Origin: Dillenia suffruticosa
Lineage: Eukaryota > Streptophyta > Magnoliopsida > Dilleniales > Dilleniaceae
Direction: 5' to 3'
DNA: 64,000 bases
NCBI GenBank assembly: GCA_033439265.1
Contig: JAVTVX010000015.1
Coordinates: 24,915,947-24,979,946 of the forward strand
The notes under the pieces are model-generated. The model ran no database searches and was not told the origin of the DNA. It saw nothing but the letters and a program-made list of their open reading frames with translations. A program made the position numbers and the translations under genes. Shown here piece after piece: positions 34,141 to 47,198 of the stretch. Positions within the stretch are counted from its first letter, which is position 1. Each line of letters opens with the position of its first letter.

Positions 34141-36698
34141 CTGCAATATTAATATTGGGAGGTCTATTACAGAATGCCAAACTGAAATAGAGAAAGAAAT
34201 TTCTTAAATAAAATATAGAGGAATAAATTTTCTGAGCTTTCATAGCATGACTAATCTTTGTCAGTTTTTCAAGCTTAATAAAATCAAATTTCTTCAATTT
34301 TTTCCTTTTCTTCATTTAGTGATGGTAATAAGGTTAAAATACACAAAACCTCTCTAAGGTTTGCCCTATTTGCAGGTTACCACCACGGGATTTAGAACCT
34401 TAACTACCTCGTAGTTAAAAGATAACATTAAAAAAGATTATCATACGTAAACCACATGATTAAAAGTTTCAATTTGAGTCTGTCTTTGACGATTAGAGCA
34501 CAGATTCCCTGATTTGAGTCCTTTAATGATTTAACACATTTTGTGTATGTTAAAACTTATCAACTAATGAGTCAAATTTGCCAAATATTAACATCGAGTC
34601 TGAAACTACGGGTTGGCAACGTACAAATAGGCCCAACCATAGAAGGTTTTATGTAGTTTACCCTAATTTTAGTCATTGACTATGGTTGGAATGTGTGAAC
34701 CATCATTAATCATACTTGGGGTATATACTATCATTAAAATATTAACTACAACCGCAACAAGAAGTAATTTTTCATATTACTCAATTTTAGCTTTTGGATT
34801 ATGCTAAGCTTGCAAGGTTCAAGGTCTCCAAGAAACTCTGGGACTTTGCCAACTTAATCCCCAATAGTTACACTGTTTTTGGATTGTAAAACAGTGGGAG
34901 GATATGAGTTAGCCAATTGCAAAGGTCATCACTTTTTTCGTGTCATTGTGAACATTTATTTTGCATATGTTACTTTACATCGCTCAATGAACATTTCTTC
35001 TTTCACTTGTTGAAGTGTTGGCCTATAGAACATGTACTTTATAAAGGCAATAAGTGACATCCATGCTTGGCTATTTTTTGTCAACTCTCAACCATCAACT
35101 TTTATTTGTATCTCCAATCATAATAATTCTCTATTAGTTTAGTTTTGTATAAAAGTTTAGTTAGTTATTAATTATCATGAATATAAACAAAATTATTCTA
35201 CTAACCGATAATCTAACTGTAAATAATCAAGCTTATAATGTAACACAAATCACGCAATATTTAGGAATATTTTTTATTTGGAGTTTAGGATTTAGTTTCC
35301 ATATCTATTAAGAGGATGGTTTGAGTTATTTTATATATTAGTTAGGAGTCACCGCTTGTAAATAAAGACTAATTTTTGATTTGTCTCCCCCTTGGCCTAA
35401 TTCTCCAAAACAATCTTCATGGACCTTTTGTCATATGAGCAAAAATTTGGACTGTATAACCTAAAAATAATCTTCATGGGCCTCAACTATCAACTGTGAA
35501 GGAGATTGGAGACAATGAAGGGTGATTGAGGGTGATTGCGATGGTTGTAGGCATGGAAGATGAAGTTCAACTCACTTGAATACATTGCAACAAATTGGCG
35601 AGTATTTTTTCCTGAATGATCCTCCCTTCAAGGTATCAAATATATATCCTAAAATTCAAATGATATTATTTGTCTCTAATTTAGACTTTTAGAATTATCT
35701 AATTGCTTTCAATTTGTTAATTTATTTTTTGGTCTAAATCTTACATCCAAATGTCATGTGTAAGTTATTTTAGAGGTGAAAAAAATATTTAATCAGAGCT
35801 AATTAGAAAAATAAAATTTTAATTCATCAAACAAAACCACCAAAAAAAAGTGATAAACACAAATCTCAGGTATAAATTATTTCTGAAAAAGAAAGGTTAT
35901 ACTTGAAGGTTAAAGCTTAATACAAATAGTAGATACATCAAAAAGTTGATTGTGTCCTTGAGAGTTAGTTGTTTAACATGCAGTAGTAGGATAAATTAAA
36001 TTTCTTAATCTCTCTCCCATGCACGTCTCCTCCCAACCCCCAAGCAAACAGAAATTTTGTGCTCAGGTTCACCCTTGCTACTTAAGGAAAAGTTAGCACC
36101 ACCAACTCTTTCTTGTTAAAAATAATGTGTATGCATGCATATGTTTGTTGATATGCATGTATCTATGTCTATATTGACATATAAATGCATGTATATTTAG
36201 GCTAAAAGTATATTAAACTAGCTTAAACTCTCATTGTTACGTTGTAAAATGTGGTCACCTTTCACAATATTACATCCATATAACTTAACCCAAACAGCAA
36301 GAGATAATGTCATTTCTGTTGTAGCCATTTGTTTTTCAGTCAATGTCAAAAGGCATTTAACCGCACCAAAATCACTTTTATGAGCTCAATTGGTGCATAA
36401 TTGGTTACCATCCTTATATAACTAATTTATCTCATATAGGTTGTTTCTTTTCATGTATCACTACATTTAGTTATGCACTCTCTTTTCTTGCCTTACAATA
36501 TTTCTAGCTCCCAGCAATTTATGTTTAACCATGGGAGATTCTAAAACCTCCTCTAATCCTGCAAAATTGCTTTAAATGCAGTGCTTTCTCTCCTTTAGAA
36601 CCCAAAGATCCTATTGAATATTTTGAACCGGTGAGACCACTTTTAAGAAAGCTGTAGAATCTATAACTAGCAGCTAGGTAATAAAACTTTGATTATAC
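34141..36698 (-). other. CNGC-like intron with a MITE
   Basis: This intron separates two phase-matched exons and holds the MITE at 34332-34663. The rest is AT-rich with no recognisable gene. Confidence 0.6.
34332..34663. mobile_element. MITE with TAA target duplication
   Basis: The left end GGTTAAAATACACAAAACCT and the inverted right end GGGTAAACTACATAAAACCT form imperfect inverted repeats of about 30 bp. TAA lies outside both ends (34329-34331 and 34664-34666). The body is 332 bp and non-coding. A TAA duplication fits PIF/Harbinger-type MITEs; the termini themselves are not the classic ones. Confidence 0.6.
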
Positions 36699-36942
36699 CT
36701 TTATTTACTGAAAAATGCTTGAGACACCATGTGAGAAATTCCTCTCCACGAGCATCCCTTTCACAGGGAAATACAATATCCATCTTCCCCGATGCTCTCC
36801 AGCATTCCACGAACAACAAAAACCATTTTATTCACAAGATCACCATAATATAGGATTTTGCTACCCTTGATGTCCGTCTTATGCTTTAGTCTTTCACATA
36901 CAGCATCTTGGATGGGTTCATCCATCAGGGAAAATATCCAAA
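36699..36942 (-). pseudogene. CNGC-like exon c (cyclic-nucleotide-binding domain)
   Basis: It reads IFSLMDEPIQDAVCERLKHK, then KGSKILYYGDLVNKMVFVVR and GMLESIGEDG, then after a 2-bp deletion GEEFLTWCLKHFSVNK, ending at a GT donor (36698-36697). GEE-x-LTW is the phosphate-binding cassette of plant CNGCs. The deletion makes a TGA at about 36764. The acceptor before the exon looks degraded. Confidence 0.9.
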
Positions 36943-37369
36943 CTCGTAAATTATAGTATTGATTTTGGGAAATGAATATCAAACCATCGATTCCAATACA
37001 ATGACTAGAATGTGCTAAAAAATCTATTGAGAAACAATTTCCTATAAAACCCTTTCTAACATAATTATTATTGTCGTATAAAAAATATAATCATATGAGT
37101 ATACGATATAAAATAGAATACAATGGTGTAAAGGGATTCATATAGTGACCCCACTCAGTGATAAAAGCTTGGTTATTATTATTGTACTATTCCTGACCGA
37201 GAAAACTAGAAGGAGAATACCACTCCCATTGGTTATCTAGTAGTCCAAAGGTATGAAAGCTAAATAAACATAAGCCCATCCATGGAGAAGCCCATTGAAC
37301 AAAATCTCCCATAAGTGGCAATATCCAACAATACTGGGAAATAATTGTTGAACTGAAGATCAATTGCTC

Positions 37370-37555
37370 AAGGAATGTGATTAGATTTTCAGGAGTTTCA
37401 TCCTGATTAATCTGGACCTACCGTTACAGGGTCCGAAGGGAGGCAGGTCCTAACTTTTCCGTGCCCATGGGGGATCAAAACCCCGACTATGGTTAAGGGA
37501 CATCAATCCCTGAGTCAACTGAGCCACCAATCGTTGGTAAGGAATGTGATTAGAT
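37370..37555 (-). mobile_element. SINE with a perfect 17-bp target duplication
   Basis: AAGGAATGTGATTAGAT occurs at 37370-37386 and again at 37539-37555. Between them is a 152-bp body. On the minus strand it begins with a tRNA-like A box (TGGCTCAGTTGACTC) and a B box (GGTTTTGATCCCC), the internal Pol III promoter of tRNA-derived SINEs, and it ends in a short A-run. It lies in an intron of the CNGC pseudogene. The family was not assigned. Confidence 0.85.
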
Positions 37556-38560
37556 GCCCCTAGAGTATGAGGCCCCAAATTGTCTCATCTTGGACTCCAA
37601 TGAAGACTCAAGGAAACATCAATCAAAGTCCAAGAAAAAGAAGAAGAAAAAGGGGTCTAAATGACCAAAGAACCAGTCAAAGGGAGCCAGCACAGAATAC
37701 AGTCCAGAATCAGCAAAAGGGCTTTGGCCCAATCCAACAAGGCTCCTAATGCAGCCCATCTTCGGCCCACTTAAAGGTGACTTCAAGACCATCAAGAGAA
37801 GCCTTAATCCAAGCCAAAAAGAACTGCACAGGTGACCCAAATAAAGCCCTAAAATCAGGCCCAATATAGTGTCCAAAAACTGTACTCAATCGTCATCCGA
37901 TTTGGCCCAAGTGTCAAGCCTCTTTCAAGCAGATATTGGTCCAGCCCTTTAAGGGAATTTTATCCAACTTCTTGGGCACATTTTAGCCCAATTAAGGGCC
38001 TAATTGAAGGGTCCCAACGGCCGGAAAAAACCAGGAAAGAAAACCCAAACCGGTAGGGGCAATTTGGGTAATCCAACTTCCAACCGTTAGTCTTCTGGCT
38101 GTTGGAATTCCTTGGATTTGATGTCCAACGGCTCTCTCTTCTCTTTACTGGCTAGTTGGACCTCTTTGACTATAAATAAATCTCCTTTCCTCACCTTGTA
38201 TCATAAGACTTAATTTGGAGCAAGTCTCCTTAGTGTACTTGGAGCAAAAAGTCTCTCTCTTCACGTATGTTTTAAAGTATTGTCTCCACATGTTTTTGTC
38301 ATGTAACTTTGATATATCATGAAAGCATTACTGAGATTACTCTCTCATAACTCTAGTCTCCATTTTTTGGTGTTCTTCCAACATCTTCAAGTGAGTTTCA
38401 TTACTTCAAACTTCAATTGAGATACTGAAAAATCATTTTATGTCCTCTCCAAAATAGCCTTCCATTGTTCATTCAAACTCACTCAAAATTTTGCCCAAAA
38501 AAATCCAAACTTCCACTACAAACTTGAGCACTTGTCTCACTCCATCGCATTCAAAATTCT
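37556..38560. repeat. LTR-like non-coding stretch with TATA box
   Basis: The stretch has promoter-like features (CTATAAATAAAT at about 38170, followed by TTGGAGCAAGTCTCC repeats) and many GGCCCAA words, as in LTRs of large plant gypsy elements. No second copy, primer site or clear ends were found. A solo LTR is possible. Confidence 0.3.
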
Positions 38561-38677
38561 AGCAACAATGAATGGTCACACCTTGAGAGGGATCTTATAA
38601 ATTTCTTTGCAACATTTATTATGACATATGTGCCATGGAAACTGGAGCAAATTGTTGTAAATTAAGTAAAATCTCAC

Positions 38678-38794
38678 TTTCTTACCGAACGTAAAGAAAT
38701 GACGTCTTCTATCTCTTTGAAGGTCTTCAGGCATGTTTTCAAGCAGCATTTCTTCATTCACTCCTTGGCATAGCGTTCCAATTGTCGAACTCGT
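38678..38794 (-). pseudogene. CNGC-like exon b (C-linker)
   Basis: Between an AG at 38796-38795 and a GTGAGA donor at 38677-38672, it reads RVRQLERY, then after a deletion of about 11-14 bp VNEEMLLENMPEDLQRD and RRRHFFTFGKK. This is the stretch joining the last membrane helix to the nucleotide-binding domain in CNGC19/20. Confidence 0.9.
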
Positions 38795-41700
38795 CTAAAG
38801 CAAGAAAATGTTAGTGCATAACCTAAGAATGGACGTTGCATTTTGTGCACAAATGAATCATACAATGCATAATAAAAACTGGGACATAAACCCAATATCG
38901 CATCGTTTTGTTGCTTATGGTAATTTTATGAGTACTTAATTTTTTTTAGAAAATTCAAAAATAAGTTACTTAAATTAGCAATGTTAAAAGCTATGGGACT
39001 CAAGAATCGAAAAGATGTTTTATAAAATTCATTAATTCAACTTATACTACAGACTACGAGTGATTTATTTTTCAAAGGGCGTGTTTAAGGAAAAGATGAT
39101 TGTCAAAGAGACAACATATGACATAAATAAATAATTTCAGGGGTTTAACTCAAGCAAATTATGAAAGCTAAAAATGTTTTCGAGTTTTACTATTTTTGTC
39201 ATCGATGAGTCCAAAAAGATATGTAAATGATTTTTAAATGGAAATTTAAATACTGAAACAGTGACTAGAAATCTACTGGTAGATCTACTACAACCAGCCA
39301 TAAGGTTGCAAATGACACCTTTCCAAAGAAAAATAATATGTAAAGACCAACTCAGTTTCAAAAAGCCTTTTGTATGATATAAAAATATTGCATCAGATGT
39401 CAAAAATTTAAATCCCGCACACCCACAAACCATGGAGCAATTAAATAAATGTATGACAATCTTCACAGGAGCAATTATGTATTTGATAAAAGCTAAGAAA
39501 TCACATATGACTGTAAAACTTCTAATTCACAAGCAAATAGCATGGAGCGGGAGACGGTGGCATTAGAAAAAACATTCACAGGAGATCATGATATACAAAC
39601 AAAATCATGAGGAAGTCGCAAATATAAATGCATCCACTATATCAGATCTATATGAAGTAACAAAAAATATGTAAGTTCTATAAAGTTACTGCAAATGATG
39701 TCAATTACTTGTAAGGGATCTTATAATTTAACAAATTACTCTCTCTCTCTATCTCCCTCCCTCCCTCCGACCCTCCCTCCCGGGTGATGGGCCAAAGGCC
39801 CACAAAACAACTTTGGGTTTAGGATAAATAGTACCTCATCCTTTATCAATTGTGATAACTCAAGATATTTATAACACAATTGTCGTAAGATCCCAACTTT
39901 TCATATGCTTCGGAAAATTTTCCTTTATGGGGTCAATGTAAACATGCATATGGTGATTTCATTGATTAAGTTAAACTTGATCTGTATCATTTTAGCTTCT
40001 ATTATATCTGCTCTAATCGAATTTTAACTCTTCCGATATTTAGTTTAACAATAGTTTTATAGTTGTAAATTCAGAGTTTTTTGTCAGATATAGACTAATT
40101 TGAAAGTTAGAATATAGTTTTTATGGTTATTTTATGACCTTTTGAGAGCAAGTTCTTTTTCCCCTCTTGAGCCAATTTTCAACTGGGGCCCTATATGGAG
40201 TCCAGATTTTGAACTAAATTCAACCTTGTGTGATAATAGTTCAGAGTTTGGTTAGGGTTGATTAGGAGAGATCTAAAGGTTAAAGAGTATGCTAGGGGCA
40301 TTTTAGTCCTTTGGCATCCTTAACCGCCATATAACCCCTTGAACCACCTTTCATCCAGACCCTCATTGTTGCACGAAAAATTCCCTCTCTTTTCTTTCTC
40401 TATTCGATTTATCTTCTCTTTTAATTCCATCTCCATTAGAGCCATGAATCCAAGTATACAAAACAACGAAATCCTAAATTTTTTTAGTGGTTTCTCATCC
40501 CCATCATCACTTCCACAACGTCCAACCTTCAATTCCTTTCTTTGTCATCTCAGCCAGGAATTTCCCTTGAAATTTCAAGTTAATCCTAAAGTGCGCTTTG
40601 TGTTTTAAGCTAGGTGTTTAGAGTTGTGGCAGTTGTTCTTCATTTTTGGATTTAGGGTTCAACCTCTTAGCCAACCATTGTTGAAGTAATTTAAAGCTTC
40701 CTTGATGCACTTCTAGGTAGAAAATTGGAGTCAATTTTGAGTTGTCTTAACTTGAACATGATTTAAAATTTTAAACTTTATTGAGGTAATATCTTCTATT
40801 TTTGCTCTAAGATTCCATGTCCATCTCTCCATCTTTCTCTCTCAAAAAATAAATATATGAAAAAAAAAAGACTCCACTAAGCAACCCCCCACAACTTCTA
40901 TCTCTAATAACTTCCAATCCTTTCTTGTCTCTCTAAAAGAGACATGTTTTGGTGGGAGCAGTTAAATATGGTTTTTCTTCAAATGCTAGTTTCAAACTGA
41001 ACCTCTAAATTGGGATCTAGATCTTGAGTTAAAACAATTGTAGAATTGAGAGAGTCCCTAAAATTTTTGAGAATGTAGATAAAGAATAACTATTACAAGA
41101 TTGGCAACGATAAAAAAACACAGATACAGATATAAATCACCTTTTGGTTAGCTGTTTGCATATGATTTTTATCATATGAATGATTACCTCTATTATTTCT
41201 ATCTATGAATTATAATGATTATACCAGCTCTCACACATCTTCAGATTCTGATGTCAAATCAGGAGACAAGGTAAAGCATGTCTTGTTTATACCTGGGTAG
41301 TAAATTTGATTTCTTAATTCTTTCAGCTTCCTGCACAATGCATGATGGTTGTTTGAAGACAAATTTTCCACTTTCACAATTCTTAATCTCCCCCGTCAAA
41401 TTGCACATAGGACCCCTGCAATCTCAATCACTGTAAGGCCTTAAAATTGATCATCTTACCACTACTTACTTCTAAAGCTGAACTCTTATAAATCAAATTC
41501 ATTATATTTCAAGCAACACTATGTGAATTATTTCAAGTTTGTGTCTCTAGGCATCTAACCCAAAAAAAATCTAATACACGTCAACAACTCTGTCGGGAAA
41601 AGTAGGAAGATGATTTGCAAATGAGGTGAAAACAGAGGACCCTGGTATGTCAACACTTGATTTCACCTAAGATTCCTTATAGAAAAAGCTTTTCCATGGG

Positions 41701-41880
41701 ATCATTTATTTTGATGAACTGGATTGCAAACGCAACACAATATGGAGCATGCATTCCAGGTAACACTAGTTAGAAATAAGCTTATCCTTTGTCTATTATT
41801 TACTTAAGGACATCATCAAGTTCACAATATTTCACTTTTGAACTCACTAGCTGCTAGTTGTAGTTTCTACACCTCTCCAC
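38795..41880. other. Intron-like span without recognised exons
   Basis: No CNGC membrane exons could be found here. A CT/CCCT-rich microsatellite sits at about 39740-39782. At about 40020-40620 a stretch with CCATATAA and a pyrimidine-rich block resembles a retrotransposon LTR, but no ends were found. The rest is AT-rich and non-coding. Confidence 0.45.
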
Positions 41881-41889
41881 ATGGTGACC

Positions 41890-42470
41890 TTTGAAACAGA
41901 TTACATAAAGCACCATCTAATTGACAGGGAGAATCTAGATTATTATGCTACCTGAAGAAATATCTTTATGATTTAAAGAGAACTCCTAGGGCATTGTTGA
42001 TGCAGTGGATGGCTATGGTGGGTTTGTTCAATACAAACCCCAAACTTCACAAATCTAATACAAGTTTTAAAGAGAAAAGAAACAACGGGTAGTCTAGTCT
42101 CTATAATGAAGCATAACAAGAGTTTATATAGTCCTAAACAAGTCTTCTAAACTAATAAAAATTAGATAAATAACCCTAAAATAAGAAAATAAACAATGAA
42201 ATCCCAAAGGAAACAAATACTTGATTTTCTACCTAAAATAGGATGCATGATGCACAAACCATCTAGACTCTTGAATGGACCCCAAAAGCAAACTCTTACT
42301 AAAACAAGTACAAGTTTGCTAATCCTTGATGTTATCTAGGAATGATTGGCAAGCTAATTATGTGACAGTCACCAAACTGGATATTTCCTTTGTCATAGAT
42401 GTAGTGGATCGATTCTTGAAGTCCTCTTGAACTGTCACTGGGTTTTAGTCATCAGGATTTCTTAAGTACC
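41890..42470 (+). pseudogene. Old copia reverse transcriptase-RNase H fragment
   Basis: At about 41950 the plus strand gives LKKYLYDLKRTPRALL, cf. the copia motif LKKSLYGLKQSPRAWF. At about 42360 it gives YVTVTKLDISFVIDVVDRFL, cf. YLTVTRPDIAFAV. The two are separated by about 340 bp of unrelated AT-rich sequence. It belongs to a different copia lineage from copies 1-5. Confidence 0.55.
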
Positions 42471-43194
42471 CAAAGAGAAAAATTTAACCAAAAAAAAAAA
42501 AACTCAAATTGAAAGCGGCACTCGTGGTCTTTTGGGCCGACGATATCATAGGAACTGAAAATATCAAAATTTCAAATACAAATCTCAATAAACAATGATT
42601 TGAATATGGATCCAAACCCATTTCCCAACCTTGGGAAATTAACATCTTATATCCATAAAAAGAGATTCAAAGAAAAGTACGAAGAATTGTATTCTAAAAA
42701 CTAAAGGAACACATGTTTGGAAGACAGTTTGAGAAATTTAAGGAATTGGTTAATCTTGAAAATAATATGACAAAGCTAACAGTGTATAGCATGGACTCGA
42801 TGAGTCAAAAATATGGATTGTGTAAAAAACCATTATTCTTGGTTCTTATAATGAACATTTACCTCTGAGTGGCAAAATAATAAAAATGGCTGAAGTCTTA
42901 ACCTAGATACATTTTTTATTTCTTAAAAAAACTGAAATCTTTTTCTTCATCAGAAATTCTTTTTTAATTATCTTTAAAAATAAAAGTTACTAAATATTAG
43001 TTTTATATTCTATTTTGATGATGTGATAGTTCCACATTGTCAATTTTTCGGTGTTAAAATGCCATATGAGCAATTAACAATCGCATAAATTTGACACACC
43101 TAAAGTAATAGAGGTACTAAAAGTGCAACTCTTAGCATAGTATGGGGATTTTAAGAATGCTTTTAAAGGTTAGGAGCAAAATGTGGTTTTTTAT

Positions 43195-44060
43195 GATAGG
43201 GTTGTAATTCTGAAGCTTGATTTTGAGAATGATTATAATATGGTTAGCCGGAGATTCTTGAATAAAGTTTTGATGAATAAGGGCTTTGGGACCCTTTGGA
43301 GGGGATGGATTTCTAGAATATGGTTTTGATAAAGGATTTTAGGACCCTTTGGAGGAGATGGATAAGAGGTTCCTTGAGTTCGATCTCTTTTTCTGTTATT
43401 ATCAATGGTAAGCCTAAGAAATGGTTCTCAACTTCTTGAGGGTTGAGACACGAGATTTCTCTCTCTCCTTTCCTTTTTACACTAATTGTGGGTCAGTTTA
43501 GTAGATTGATAGCAACTCCAATGTGTTTTTTGGCTTTAGAGTAGGTGATGAGAGATTTGTATTTCTCATCCTCAATTTGCCGATGATACCATCCTCTTTC
43601 TTAAAAAGGACATCAAGAGACTTAGGGATATGATTTCCCAGCTTAACATTTTTTTAGGAATCTCTAGGCTTAAGATTAATATGGCCAAGATTTAGCTTGT
43701 TGGTATTAATGTCTCCGGTGACATTTGGCCGCCGTTACTAATTGTGCAAACAGGGAGTGGCATATCTCTTACCTAAGGATTCATTCGGAAGGAAATCCTA
43801 GAATTGTTCGCTTGTGAAATCGTGTTATGAATATAAGTTAGAGGAGATTAGAAAGGTGGAAGGAAGATTTTCTCAATTTAAGATGGTGCATTACCTTTAT
43901 CACTAGTTGTTTATCTAATATTTCTCTTTATTTCCTCTCCTTTTTCAGAGTTCATGTTGGCAATGGGATTGAGGAGATCTTCTTTATCTGGGAGTGGGTT
44001 GGATAGAAGGGATCATTTAGTTAGTTGGGATCAAGTGTCAGCCTAAAGCTGAGGATGGTT
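43195..44060 (+). pseudogene. LINE (L1-type) reverse transcriptase fragment
   Basis: The plus strand reads FLNKVLMNKGFGTLWRGWIS near 43260, then VIINGKPKKWFSTS and GLRHEISLSPFLFTLIVGQF near 43400-43500. The catalytic QFADDTILFL is at 43573-43602, followed by LKINMAKI and a degraded zinc-binding tail to about 44060. This is the thumb and palm of a plant L1 reverse transcriptase with many stops. A short phrase (TTTGGGACCCTTTGGAGG) is duplicated at about 43290 and 43347. Confidence 0.8.
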
Positions 44061-45329
44061 TGCAGAAACATCTCCGCAGTTAGTAGGTGACTTGAGAGAT
44101 TTCTCATAGAATTCAATTCTTTATCGCACAATTTGTGTTGGTGGCTATTCCTTGTTCCTTTCAAGAGAGCACAGCACCAGAATTTTCAAATATCAGCTCA
44201 TTGAATTATGTTCCCCTTGAGATAAATTTGTTTACAATGATTATAGTTTAAAAGAGTTGAGGAGGGAATGGAGAGATATAATTCATTAGTGTTTTGTGTT
44301 GATCTTGTTTCTTCCTCTAAGGACTTCTCATCCTTAGAGTTTTATACATTCTTCTGCCCTTCTAATACAATTTCTTTTGCTATCTATCTATATATAAAAA
44401 TATATATTTATAAAAGTGGTTTATGCTATAGTTTAGGAGCCAAATTGGGTTTTAAGCCTTCTAAAAACAACGTCGTCAATGACAGCATAATATGGTACAG
44501 CACATTGCCCTCGGAGCCATCTATATACTCAAATCATAATCTGCTCCCCATTGCTCAATTTTGTATTGCGCAAATGGGAAGTAGTCAATTTGATATGGCA
44601 CATCCAGATCCTTTTTGATATAACAAAAGAACACAGATTCCCCCTCTCTCCCCTCATCCAAAAAAAAAAAATCTAAATAACATTGAGAACATTAGTTGTG
44701 GTATATGATCAAAAAGTTATCTTGAGTTAAAAGGCAGGTACAACTTTAAGTAATTGGAGATGAAATCAAGAGAATTTGGATTTATGGTAGGGTTATTAAT
44801 TTTTACCAAACAAAAAGGGCTTACCAGTAACACAGACAGGGCGAAGAAAAAATTTGGATCTAGAAATATCGCCATCGAGCAAGAAATGACAAAAAATTTG
44901 TTCCATTGTTAAACTATTCTACCATGAGGGTTCATGACACCACGAATATATGGCAGAAGAAAAGATAAAAGTCTCCTGGCACAGCCATTGGCATCTCCAT
45001 AAAGAGCATAATGGAACTACAAAACAGAAAAAAGAAAAAAAGAAAAGAAAAGGTGAGCTCAAGGCAATTGCAATGGAGAGCAAAATCTTAAAAAAGAATA
45101 ATAAAAAAAAGTAGGAAAGTCAAACAATTTATGTGTTGCAATTGGGAGGAGTTGATTAATGCATAGTGAGAGAAGCAAAAAAAAATGAAAAAGGAAAAAT
45201 GTGGTCTTCGTTTTTGCTTGAACTGTATATTTGTGGCCCAGGGACATAAAAGTATCTGTTCAACCTTATGCCAAACCCACCAACATATCTAAAAAGTTGA
45301 AGAAGTTCTCCATATCATCTAGGAGCACA
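44061..45329. other. Intron-like or intergenic stretch
   Basis: There is an open frame at 44268-44618 (+), but its composition and lack of motifs suggest chance. No exon or complete repeat was recognised. Confidence 0.4.
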
Positions 45330-45510
45330 ATTCACTAGTCACCAAAACTTCTAAACAGCATATTCAATTTGGCCAAGTAACAACCGAATGTAAACTTGTC
45401 CAAGATTTGATACTTCAAAATACGTGTTAGTAGCATTAAGTCTGATCAAGACAATGGCCCAACCAACAACCTTAACATTACAAGGTGCTGTACTTTTCCA
45501 GGTCAGATAA
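45330..45510 (-). pseudogene. Possible LINE C-terminal (zf-RVT) fragment
   Basis: The minus strand reads WKSTAPCNVKVVGWAIVLIR, cf. the W-K-x-x-x-P-x-K-V-K-x-F-x-W pattern near the C-terminus of plant L1 ORF2. It is short and in the opposite direction to the LINE piece at 43195. Confidence 0.4.
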
Positions 45511-47198
45511 ATCAAAGGGAAGGCATTAGAATCAAATTGTTTAGTGTAAATTAAAAAAATAAATAAATAAATAGATTTAAGACTCTTTTAAATTCAAAAA
45601 AAAATATGCAAGAAGAAACTTTGATCATTTTACTCTAAGGTCAGATATTTCTATGTCTATTTAATGCAAAAGAGCATTTAAACTGAATCCAAGTAGATGA
45701 GTATTTAAGCAATCTTTCCTTTGTAAGAAAGAATATCCCCATCCCATAAAAGAATTAGCACAAAGTTGATTTCTCAATTTGACATAAAACATGAACAAGC
45801 ATAGCATGGCAACATCATAAAGTTATATAAAATTTTACACTATTGAAATTTACAACATGACATATCATGTCATGTCCAAAAGATGTGTCTAATTGGGCAC
45901 TCATTTCAAGGAGTATCTTTCAAGAGAATTGAGTAAAGTTCGCGATTTTATGCCCTATCATTCGTCTATCTATATTGTTACATGTAAAGTTTCTCATTGC
46001 CACTGTGGCCTTGAGAGCTAATGTTTGGGAAACCACCACTAGATTAAAGCAACAAATCGCTTACCCCAACCACACAATATTCATGAACAAATTGGCAAAT
46101 TCCAGACCTTCATTACTTTAGAAGTTTATTGGTGACCACTCTACTAACTAAATGATCCAATTGACAAAAGCATTCAAGACTAAAACTCCCTAGTCAGTCT
46201 TCTGCTTTTAGCAGCCACACGAAGAGCATCCTAAGCAAGGACAACAAGTGGAAGGGAACTCTGAACAAACTGGCATGGAATAACATTATCTAGCCTCCAA
46301 GAGAGAAGAAAAGACCATCCTAACCATCTAACATAAATGGCTAGCAAAGGGACACCTTGAACCACACATTAAAGACACCCGGAAAGAACCAACCAGCGGT
46401 TTTATTTTTGACTTGCAAATCCTAAGACAACAAGCACTTTGAAATTCTTATACCACGTCAGATCAATGTCTAACTATTCCACTCAAACAAGGAGGAGTAA
46501 CTTCATGTTGGGGAACTCCGACTAATCTAATATATCCACTATGTTTTAATACAGTTTAATATAGGAATACTGATCTTCGTATGGTTATAATATGAACGGC
46601 TTATGTTGCTTAACAACATTTATAGTAAAGTATCTCTAAATTATTTGACAAATGCAGCTTCTAGACCTTAACTTCGGCTTCTAGTTTCCACAATACTCGG
46701 GCATTTGGGAGGTTAAGGCAATTGACTGACGAGGTAAGCATTTCCAATTGTGTTCTCTGGGGAACTAAATGTAATGTCAAACATCCAAAGTCTTTGACCG
46801 AACATGATAATGTTAAGCTATCTGTACCAGGGCAGTGTTCAGGCAAAAAGCAATGGCGAATCTGTGAGGTTTCTATCTGACATTAATATTTTCCTAGATA
46901 GCGGCTAACATATTCAGCTAATATATTAATATATAGTCATCAAGAGTGAGGGAAAGGTTACACCTGATGATGTGCAAGCAGAAAATAAGGCCATATATGT
47001 TGTACCATTATGCATGTTTTGATGGTCATCATAAATAGCTCAAATTCCGGCTCACGTGTAAGAAACACATTTCAAGATATAAATTTAATTGTTTATAGAT
47101 TTATGTATCCAGATTCACAGAGAAAAATTATGACCACTTGATGAAGCAAACAATACAACTAAGCAATTGCGAGCATATTAAGTTAATGAAGGAAAAAC
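45511..47198. other. Non-coding part of the CNGC-like intron
   Basis: An open minus-strand frame (46846-46661) shows no CNGC similarity. No membrane-segment exon was found. Nothing else was recognised. Confidence 0.4.

Noticed and set aside
39137..39466. A 109-codon minus-strand frame considered as a missing CNGC membrane exon
   Set aside because: It lacks any CNGC helix or pore motif and suitable splice borders.
44268..44618. A 116-codon plus-strand frame
   Set aside because: It is low-complexity AT-rich translation with no motif, downstream of a LINE fragment.
46661..46846. Minus-strand frame considered as the next CNGC exon
   Set aside because: The peptide does not resemble the segment following the N-terminal exon in CNGC19/20.
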